The position numbers and the translations under genes were made by a program. From contig CAUEYG010000030.1 in NCBI GenBank assembly GCA_959021945.1, forward strand, positions 1 to 9,248: a stretch of DNA of 9,248 bases. Direction: 5' to 3'. The DNA is from an uncultured Eubacteriales bacterium. Lineage in GTDB: Bacteria > Bacillota > Clostridia > Peptostreptococcales > Anaerovoracaceae. Each line of letters begins with the position of its first letter. Position 1 is the first letter of the stretch. This document shows positions 1 through 5,034 of this stretch, in pieces. The notes beneath the pieces were generated by a model. It worked only from the letters and a program-made list of their open reading frames with translations, did no database searches and was not told the origin of the DNA.

Positions 1-1
1 C

Positions 2-814
2 CAAAACAAACTGGATGTACTGCCCTTTGGCTTTGTTCCTTCAGCTACCTTTATTTCTCAGGGCGCGGATGTGGTGATTATGGGAGGAACTATTTCTGAG
101 GGAAGCCAGGCTATTGTAAAAAAAGAAGATACAAATCTCATTAAGGATATCAAGGATTTTAAAGGCAAAAAGGTAGGCTTTATCAGGCCGGAGACAGGCC
201 AGATGATCATGAAAAGCTTAATGCGGGATGCAGGTCTTGATCTTGAAAAGGATGTAGAGTTTGTTGTGATGGATGGGGCTCCTTCTATTGCAGAAGCCAT
301 TTCAAAAGGTCAGCTTGATATTGGATTTGTCAACAGCAACTACGGATATGTAGCAAAGCAAAGGGGGCTTGCCATTGCCTTTGATGTAGGAGATTATGCA
401 CCGGATACTGTATGCTGCAGACAGACTGCTTCCAGAGATGCGGTAGATAACAAGCGGGATGCTCTTGTAAAATTTGAAACAGCAAACTTGAGAGCCTATG
501 AAACATACCTGGAAGATAAAAAGACGACCATTGACCTTCTTTGCAAGTACTCTGGCCAAGATGAAGGATATGTAGAAGCTGCTATGTACAATGGTGTTAT
601 GATTCCGGGCATGGACCCTAATACGCATAAAATCCAGGAGCTGTATGAAGCGATGAAAGGCAACGGGGATATTGATGCGGATACAAACGTGGATATTACA
701 GACCAGGTGGATGCCACAATTTATAAGGATGCTCTGGAGGCTATGAAAGATCGATTTAAGGATAAAAAGCTTTACGAGAAGCTGGTCAAAGAATATGAAG
801 CCAATAATCTGTAA
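2..814 (+). CDS. ABC transporter substrate-binding protein (NitT/TauT, SsuA-like), 5' partial
   Basis: The reading frame is open from base 2 to the TAA at 812-814, so 270 residues are visible. The N terminus, which should hold the signal peptide or lipobox, lies outside the window. The fold reads as a type II periplasmic-binding protein of the NMT1/SsuA class. Near the left edge is a segment ending GADVVIMGG. A lobe-2 block follows (FKGKKVGFIRPETG, then ISKGQLDIGFV), the usual pattern in which a hinge strand precedes a helix dipole binding the ligand. The C terminus is charged and helical, as is normal for the family. The ATPase gene follows 14 bases later and the permease overlaps that, so this protein should capture the cargo outside the membrane and deliver it to the permease. 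The ligand cannot be told from sequence: sulfonate, taurine, nitrate, pyrimidine-precursor and other binders share this architecture. An internal GTG at 71 is in frame but is not the start, because coding continues upstream of it. Confidence 0.88.
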   Translation, partial: QNKLDVLPFGFVPSATFISQGADVVIMGGTISEGSQAIVKKEDTNLIKDIKDFKGKKVGFIRPETGQMIMKSLMRDAGLDLEKDVEFVVMDGAPSIAEAISKGQLDIGFVNSNYGYVAKQRGLAIAFDVGDYAPDTVCCRQTASRDAVDNKRDALVKFETANLRAYETYLEDKKTTIDLLCKYSGQDEGYVEAAMYNGVMIPGMDPNTHKIQELYEAMKGNGDIDADTNVDITDQVDATIYKDALEAMKDRFKDKKLYEKLVKEYEANNL

Positions 815-828
815 AAGGTGAACATGAT

Positions 829-1611
829 ATGAACAAAATAGAGATTCGGAACCTTACTTATGAGTATGCAAGCCATGGGGAAACCTTTCGTGCTGTAGAC
901 GATTTGTCAATAACTATTGAAGAGGGCGAGTTTGTCTGCTTAGTAGGACATTCCGGATGCGGCAAGACCACGCTGCTGAATCTGATCGCAGGACTTTTAC
1001 TTCCTACTTCAGGGGAAATCCTGATTGATGGGAAGCCTGTTACAGGTCCGGGCCTTGATCGAAATGTTATTTTTCAGCACTATTCTTTGTTCCCATGGCT
1101 GACTGCAGAACAAAATGTGGCTTTCGGACTCAGACAGGCAAGGCCCCAGATCAAGAAAAGAGAAGCCAGAGAAAAAGCAGGGCAGTATCTTTGCCAGGTA
1201 GAGCTAGGGGAGGTGCGCAGCAAGTATCCCTATCAATTATCGGGAGGGATGCAGCAGAGGGTAGCCATTGCAAGGGCTTTTGCCATGAACGGACCTGTTA
1301 TGCTGCTTGATGAACCCTTCGGTGCTTTAGACCCGCGGATTCGGGCAAGCCTTCAAGAGAGCCTTGAAGCACTGTGGCAGAAGGAGGGCGGAAAAAAGAC
1401 TGTCCTCTTTGTCACTCATGATATCAATGAAGCGATTATACTGGCAGATCGGATTGTTTTTATGGAACCCGGAAGAATCAGTGCAGATATTCCGGTAACA
1501 ATGGGCAGGCCAAGGAGGGAACAGAAAATGGTGGGAACGGCGCCTTACTGCAACTTGCGGAGCAGGGTCATTGATTTGTTTTATCAGGAAGAAGGAGAAA
1601 GAGTATGGTAA
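829..1611 (+). CDS. ABC transporter ATP-binding protein (SsuB/TauB-like)
   Basis: This 260-residue ATPase powers the importer encoded on either side of it. All nucleotide-binding motifs are present: Walker A GHSGCGKTT near residue 40, a Q-loop glutamine in VIFQHYSLFPW, the ABC signature LSGGMQQR, Walker B VMLLDEP followed by the D-loop FGALDP, and the switch histidine in FVTHD. The FPWLTAEQNV segment after the Q-loop is typical of the nitrate/sulfonate/taurine importer ATPases, and the length is normal for that family. The ATG at 829 is chosen because AAGGTG at 815-820 sits eight bases upstream. A nearer-to-SD ATG at 824 hits a stop at once. The stop overlaps the start of the permease gene by seven bases, which points to translational coupling. 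Both ATPase sites of the working transporter would be supplied by a homodimer of this protein. Confidence 0.95.
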   Translation: MNKIEIRNLTYEYASHGETFRAVDDLSITIEEGEFVCLVGHSGCGKTTLLNLIAGLLLPTSGEILIDGKPVTGPGLDRNVIFQHYSLFPWLTAEQNVAFGLRQARPQIKKREAREKAGQYLCQVELGEVRSKYPYQLSGGMQQRVAIARAFAMNGPVMLLDEPFGALDPRIRASLQESLEALWQKEGGKKTVLFVTHDINEAIILADRIVFMEPGRISADIPVTMGRPRREQKMVGTAPYCNLRSRVIDLFYQEEGERVW

Positions 1612-2507
1612 AAAGTCGTTTTTTCATAACAAATCTGATGTTTCTGTTGGTCCTTGCGGCAGTCTTTCTTCCGGGGAAAAAAGAAACAGATCCAGCTGGT
1701 GTTTTTCTTTTGGTACTGGTATGTATAGAATTGGCGTATCTGGCCCTTTCTTTTTGCAAAAGGTCAGAAGCAGCATCAGATATCTGCAGCCTTGTGTATA
1801 TGGCTCTTTTCCTATGGGAGATTCTCACCAAACATTTGGCCTTTGCAAATCCAGTGCTGATACCTTCTCCGGAAAATGTATTTTATGTTTTTTACACCCA
1901 TGGGCTTATGATGCTGACCGGAGTGCTGTCATCTATGGAATTGCTGGTCATCGGATTTTCTGTGTCTCTGGCAGCCGGCGTGGGGCTGGGGCTGCTGATC
2001 GGCTGGATTCCGCGTCTTTCTCAGATGCTGTATCCGGTTGTAAAGGTATTGGCTCCCATTCCTTCTGTGGTATATACTCCCTATATTGTTGCAGTCATGC
2101 CGACCTTCCGCAGCGCTTCGGCTTTGGTCATTGTTCTGGGTTTATTTTTTCCTCTGCTGATGCAGATGATTAATCGGGTACATAATATTGACCCACGTAT
2201 TGTAGATTCGGCTCGGGCTATGAATGTAAGTACGAAAGATATGATCTTGAAGGTGTTTCTGCCCTATATGATTCCGGGAGTAATAGGAGGTCTACGGGTA
2301 TCTCTGTCTACTTCCTTTATGATTCTTGTCATTGCAGAAATGATAGGAGCCACCAGCGGACTTGGATATTTTATAAAAAATTATGCTGATTTTGCTAATT
2401 ATACCAATGTCATTGCCGGTATTATCCTGGTAGGCGTTATAGTAACTTTGCTCAACGGACTCATTACATGGATTCAAAAACATGCTGTGAAATGGAAGAT
2501 GATTTAA
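1605..2507 (+). CDS. ABC transporter permease (SsuC/TauC-like)
   Basis: This is a 300-residue integral membrane protein of the BPD_transp_1 family. Two hydrophobic helices near residues 7-23 and 33-50 form an N-terminal extension. A conventional permease core begins near residue 80 with the FANPVLIPSPENVF segment found at the start of SsuC-type proteins. Later landmarks are LAPIPSVVYTPYIVA and the cytoplasmic EAA loop (DSARAMNVSTKD, ending in VFLPYMIPG), which docks on the ATPase. In the EAA loop the usual Glu-Ala-Ala is Asp-Ser-Ala and the usual Gly is Asn, a mild departure. The start at 1605 has AAGGAG at 1592-1597, seven bases upstream, and overlaps the end of the ATPase gene. A longer-looking frame at 1571-2173 covers the same DNA but has no family features. 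The permease should form a homodimeric channel for the unknown cargo. Confidence 0.94.
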   Translation: MVKSRFFITNLMFLLVLAAVFLPGKKETDPAGVFLLVLVCIELAYLALSFCKRSEAASDICSLVYMALFLWEILTKHLAFANPVLIPSPENVFYVFYTHGLMMLTGVLSSMELLVIGFSVSLAAGVGLGLLIGWIPRLSQMLYPVVKVLAPIPSVVYTPYIVAVMPTFRSASALVIVLGLFFPLLMQMINRVHNIDPRIVDSARAMNVSTKDMILKVFLPYMIPGVIGGLRVSLSTSFMILVIAEMIGATSGLGYFIKNYADFANYTNVIAGIILVGVIVTLLNGLITWIQKHAVKWKMI

Positions 2508-2508
2508 A

Positions 2509-3096
2509 ATGAAGGATAACTTAAAACAGGAAGTCTACGACAAGCTGAAAAAAAGATGTATGGAGATAAAGAGAGCAGATGAGTCTATGTCCGTGACTCA
2601 AATGCTCATAGAGCTCATGGATATGGAAGGGGTACCGATGTACTGCTCATACCATCATTTTATGGTGCCAGCAGCGATTCTGACTCAGACTGCGATTTTG
2701 GAAGGGCGGGGAGAAACAGAGCTGCGGCAATGGCTAGAAATGGCAGAAGAAAGGACGAAAACAATACCTACAGGATTTTGCGGTGAGTGTGGGATTTGTG
2801 GAGCTGCGGTGGGAATCGGCCTTTTTATATTGATCTATACTGGCTCTGAGCCTAAATCAACAGACAATTGGCAGCAGGCTAATGAAGCAACAGGTCTGTG
2901 TCTTCAGAAAATTGCATCCTCTTTAGGAACTGGATGCTGCAAACGCAACTCACTTTTGGCTGTAGAGGAAGGCGTTGCCTTTATTAACGAAAAATGGGGA
3001 CTTACCCTTTCTATTGATGAACACCTCATATGCAAATACCATGACTTGAATGCAGAATGTCTGGAAGCCCAGTGTCCATTTTATAAAGAACAATAG
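2509..3096 (+). CDS. Cysteine-rich DUF5714-type protein
   Basis: This is a 195-residue, probably cytoplasmic protein that I recognise as resembling the DUF5714 family of anaerobes, whose biochemical role I do not know. It has eleven cysteines (17, 46, 91, 94, 97, 131, 143, 144, 175, 184, 189). Their arrangement suggests a metal or Fe-S site: a glycine-rich CGECGICGAAVG block at 91-102, a GCCKR block at 142-146, and a C-terminal CxxH followed by two more cysteines. His49 and His50 are in a CSYHH segment next to Cys46. The start lies one base after the permease stop, with GGAAG at 2494-2498 as ribosome site, so the gene is part of the transporter operon. This makes a role in handling or processing the imported compound, or in sensing it, a fair inference. 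There is no signal peptide. Family assignment is from recalled motif pattern, not from a search. Confidence 0.75.
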   Translation: MKDNLKQEVYDKLKKRCMEIKRADESMSVTQMLIELMDMEGVPMYCSYHHFMVPAAILTQTAILEGRGETELRQWLEMAEERTKTIPTGFCGECGICGAAVGIGLFILIYTGSEPKSTDNWQQANEATGLCLQKIASSLGTGCCKRNSLLAVEEGVAFINEKWGLTLSIDEHLICKYHDLNAECLEAQCPFYKEQ

Positions 3097-3125
3097 AAAC
3101 TACTGTATCTGAAAAGAAAATAAGG

Positions 3126-3131
3126 TATAAT
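3126..3131 (+). promoter_or_regulatory. Candidate -10 element upstream of the 3165 gene
   Basis: A perfect TATAAT lies 34 bases before the ATG at 3165. No good TTGACA-like -35 is present at 16-18 bases upstream; the best there is CTGTAT at 3103-3108. No terminator is visible after the preceding gene, so the downstream gene could also receive read-through from the transporter operon. Confidence 0.45.
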
Positions 3132-3164
3132 AGACTCAAATACAAAGGAAAAAGGGGAAGGAAA

Positions 3165-3959
3165 ATGAGCCATAAAAAATTGCCAATGGCCCTGGCTGCC
3201 GTAGGTACTGCAATTGTAATTGTGGCAGTAATTGCCGCAGCAGCAGGCATCTTTTCAGGGCAGGATACAAAAGAAAATATTACTGATCTACAGGCGTCAG
3301 GGCAGGAACGGATTTCTGATACAAACGGATACAAAGCAATGCGGGAGTACTATGAGTATTTACATTCTTTGTCAGAGGAAGAATTGGAAACGGTGATTGA
3401 TACCAGCGAAACAGCTGTTTACGAAGCTCCTGCCAAAATAAAGGAGCTTTGCGAAAAATACCAATTAAAATATGCTGCAAAGGAAACAGAACTTTTATCC
3501 TGGGATGCGGTGGAAACTGCAATGATGGAAAAACAGCTGGAGGATGTTCTCAGCGATGATTTGACAGCGGCTCTTAAAGCGGCAGCTGACGATTATGGCG
3601 GAGGGTATACTTTTGATGATGGAAATTTGTACTTGGAGTTAGAGCAGCAAGATGACAAGAACAATATCTTTATGGGGCTGGGTTTTAGCCCGGAAGAATC
3701 CTTCCCCTGGCAGGGGTATTCTGCTGCTGTTATTTTAGATGAAATCAATGAGGCAGAGTCCTTTGACTGCCAGGTGGATGGAAAGTACCAATTTGCCGGT
3801 TTTATGACCTCTTCAGGAGGCATTGCCTTTGGAAAAGTGGGAAACTATTGTTTTTCCATGTCAGTAACAGATCTGTCCGACTACGAACAGAAAACAAAAT
3901 TAACCAAAGAAGATATGGAATCTTACCTGAGCCAAATTGATTTTTCAAAAATGTTGTAA
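3165..3959 (+). CDS. Hypothetical protein with N-terminal membrane anchor
   Basis: I do not recognise this 264-residue protein. Residues 8-30 form one strong hydrophobic helix rich in Ala, Ile and Val, preceded by two lysines, so it is a signal anchor or an uncleaved signal peptide. No lipobox cysteine follows. The remaining 230 or so residues are acidic and soluble-looking and should face outside. They contain a Glu-rich helical stretch around residues 57-120, then a region of short strands rich in Gly, Tyr and Phe (near residues 145-230), and end in a helical tail. No catalytic motif or surface-sorting signal is visible. The ATG is supported by AAGGGGAAGG ending just upstream at 3161. The neighbour at 4059 is also a small anchored or exported protein, so the two may belong to one envelope function, but nothing in the sequence proves it. 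Expression is probably from the -10 at 3126 or by read-through. Confidence 0.8.
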   Translation: MSHKKLPMALAAVGTAIVIVAVIAAAAGIFSGQDTKENITDLQASGQERISDTNGYKAMREYYEYLHSLSEEELETVIDTSETAVYEAPAKIKELCEKYQLKYAAKETELLSWDAVETAMMEKQLEDVLSDDLTAALKAAADDYGGGYTFDDGNLYLELEQQDDKNNIFMGLGFSPEESFPWQGYSAAVILDEINEAESFDCQVDGKYQFAGFMTSSGGIAFGKVGNYCFSMSVTDLSDYEQKTKLTKEDMESYLSQIDFSKML

Positions 3960-4010
3960 AAAATTGTTGGTATTTAGAAAAGGGTTTTGTCCGTATAGGA
4001 CCTTGGGTTA

Positions 4011-4019
4011 TGCTAAGAT
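4011..4019 (+). promoter_or_regulatory. Weak candidate extended -10 upstream of the 4059 gene
   Basis: TG-C-TAAGAT gives an extended -10 pattern 39 bases before the GTG start. The hexamer matches the consensus at four of six positions. The nearest -35-like element, TTGTCC at 3987-3992, is 21 bases away, which is too far for a normal spacer. The 99-base gap between genes shows no clear terminator for the upstream gene. Confidence 0.3.
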
Positions 4020-4045
4020 TTTTATAAGAAATCGTTGTGTAAAGC

Positions 4046-4052
4046 AAGGGGG
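4046..4052 (+). promoter_or_regulatory. Ribosome-binding site that selects the GTG start at 4059
   Basis: AAGGGGG lies six bases before GTG 4059. It would fall inside the coding sequence if the upstream in-frame TTG at 4035 were used, so it favours GTG 4059. The ATG at 4057 is in another frame and stops after four codons. Confidence 0.6.
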
Positions 4053-4058
4053 ATAAAT

Positions 4059-4595
4059 GTGGACAAGTTAAGTGGAGTATTGATCGGTGCTATTTGCCTG
4101 GTGCTCTCTATCTGCGGAGCAGTGGTGTACGGCGCCTGGTTTTCAGAGCAAGAGGACACGGTAGCCGTCAGCTCATGGAAACAGATTCAGGAGGAAGTGG
4201 ACCTTGCCAGCATTGCAATGAATGATGAGGCGCAGGTGATTAATGGCGGGAGCCAGGACATGTGGATGCGAGTGAAGATTCAAGATGCAGGGTATCATCT
4301 GGTATCTGATACGATTGCAGAATCTGCTACGGAAGCCCAACTAAGGATGGGAGTATGGACCCTAGAGGATGATGGCTACTATTATTACAGCTTACCAGTG
4401 CGACCCGGTGAACAATCCAAGTCTTTGTTTCAGATGATTACAGGGACTGATGGCGCAAAAGACAGTAATGTAAGAGTGCAGGCAGAAGCCATTCAAATCA
4501 ACTGGATCAGTGAAATGGCGGAAAACGGCAAAGAGGCCTTCCAAAGCTTTCAATTAGAACAGCCTTTGCAGAGCTGTAAAGGAAAATTTGTGTAA
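4059..4595 (+). CDS. Small exported protein resembling TasA/camelysin-type subunits
   Basis: This 178-residue protein starts with a short, weakly charged signal segment (hydrophobic residues 6-27) that ends VVYGAWFSEQEDT. That resembles the end of the signal peptides of SipW-dependent TasA/CalY-type proteins, where a short aromatic segment is followed by acidic residues. The body also carries the pattern of such alternate signal-mediated exported proteins: VINGGSQDMWMRVKI (residues 60-74, in place of the common N-x-G-x-x-x-x-V-R-V-K), W100 followed by DDGYYYYSLPVRPGEQSKSLF (104-124), and VQAEAIQINW near the end (140-149). In known members these are strands of a jelly-roll subunit that assembles into surface fibres. 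No SipW-type peptidase or second subunit is visible here. The assignment rests on recalled pattern and is tentative. A membrane-anchored protein of another kind is the alternative. The translation start is GTG 4059, set by the strong ribosome site just upstream. Confidence 0.7.
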   Translation: MDKLSGVLIGAICLVLSICGAVVYGAWFSEQEDTVAVSSWKQIQEEVDLASIAMNDEAQVINGGSQDMWMRVKIQDAGYHLVSDTIAESATEAQLRMGVWTLEDDGYYYYSLPVRPGEQSKSLFQMITGTDGAKDSNVRVQAEAIQINWISEMAENGKEAFQSFQLEQPLQSCKGKFV

Positions 4596-4622
4596 ACAGA
4601 GTGTCTAAAACCAGTTTACAGT

Positions 4623-4660
4623 AAGGATAGAATGAACAGTTCTGTCCTTTTTGCTTTTTT
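4623..4660 (+). terminator. Probable intrinsic terminator after the 4059 gene
   Basis: AAGGATAG (4623-4630) can pair with CTGTCCTT (4642-4649), eight pairs including one G-T, closing an 11-base loop. A T-rich tract follows, TTTTT then GC then TTTTTT to 4660. Just upstream a separate perfect 7-bp inverted repeat, TGTAAAC (4591-4597) with GTTTACA (4614-4620), spans the stop codon. The terminator would insulate the copper operon from upstream transcription. Confidence 0.6.
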
Positions 4661-4662
4661 GG

Positions 4663-4691
4663 TTGACAAAGAAAAAGGAGAATGCTAATAT
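4663..4691 (+). promoter_or_regulatory. Sigma-A promoter of the csoR-copA operon
   Basis: A consensus TTGACA at 4663-4668 is followed, after a 17-base spacer, by TAATAT at 4686-4691. A TG at 4683-4684 makes it an extended -10. Initiation would fall near 4697-4699, inside the dyad described at 4688-4714. That placement fits a promoter that is repressed when its regulator is bound. Confidence 0.85.
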
Positions 4692-4714
4692 ACGTATACA
4701 GGGTATATGTATAT
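4688..4714 (+). promoter_or_regulatory. Likely CsoR operator (27-bp dyad)
   Basis: ATATACGTATAC (4688-4699) and GTATATGTATAT (4703-4714) are inverted copies across AGG, with one G-T mismatch in twelve. The dyad covers the end of the -10 and the expected transcription start, and it directly precedes csoR. Known CsoR sites are pseudo-palindromes with G/C-rich centres flanked by A/T arms, of the kind GTAT or ATAC around a run of G or C. The ATAC-AGG-GTAT core fits that style. Confidence 0.7.
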
Positions 4715-4731
4715 GTGAGGAGCGTAATAAT

Positions 4732-5022
4732 ATGAGTGAAATGGTGAAACATAAACACAGGGAATCAAAAGAGTACACAGATTTGGTCAACCGTCTCAGC
4801 CGCATTGAAGGTCAGGTAAGAGGTGTGAAAAAGATGGTAGAAGACGAGCGCTACTGTATTGATATTTTGTCACAAGTCAGCGCCATTCAATCGGCCCTTA
4901 ATTCTTTCAACAAGGTACTGCTGACAAACCATATTAAAAGCTGTGTAACAGAAGAAATTAAAAAGGACAATGAAGAGGCGGTAGATGAATTGTGCGCCGC
5001 TTTGCAGAAACTAATGAAATAG
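4732..5022 (+). CDS. csoR: CsoR-type copper-sensing transcriptional repressor
   Basis: This 96-residue all-helical DUF156/CsoR-family regulator contains the family signature LVNRLSRIEGQVRGVKKM (residues 19-36) and the copper-binding triad Cys42, His67 and Cys71 (in RYCIDIL and NHIKSCV). That Cys-His-Cys set is the Cu(I)-sensing one, unlike the sets seen in nickel-sensing RcnR or sulfur-sensing CstR relatives. A further Cys88 near the C terminus is not part of the classical site. In known CsoR proteins Cu(I) binding weakens operator binding. The ATG at 4732 is chosen because GAGGAG at 4717-4722 lies nine bases upstream; an in-frame upstream extension beginning with TTG at 4651 would run through the promoter and operator. 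The gene is autoregulated, judging from the dyad over its promoter, and is followed by copA after 12 bases. This supports copper as the inducer. Confidence 0.95.
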   Translation: MSEMVKHKHRESKEYTDLVNRLSRIEGQVRGVKKMVEDERYCIDILSQVSAIQSALNSFNKVLLTNHIKSCVTEEIKKDNEEAVDELCAALQKLMK

Positions 5023-5034
5023 AGAGTGATAATC

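Noticed and set aside
1571..2173. A 200-codon + strand frame overlapping the permease gene
   Set aside because: It covers the same DNA as the permease, is rich in Ser, Cys and Phe without domain features, and its apparent start lies inside the ATPase gene. The permease frame has clear family motifs and a ribosome site.
3981..4010. Short GTCC-GTATA-GGAC hairpin as a terminator after the 3165 gene
   Set aside because: Only four pairs and no T-tract follow it.
4035..4058. TTG start at 4035 extending the TasA-like protein
   Set aside because: The strong AAGGGGG at 4046-4052 would then be inside the coding sequence, and the extension adds charged residues before the signal segment. GTG 4059 fits better.
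4651..4731. TTG start at 4651 extending CsoR by 27 residues
   Set aside because: The extension covers the -35, -10 and operator dyad, so it could not be on the transcript made from that promoter. ATG 4732 has its own ribosome site.
5026..5034. GTG start at 5026 for CopA
   Set aside because: It sits inside the AGAGAG ribosome-binding stretch that serves ATG 5035.
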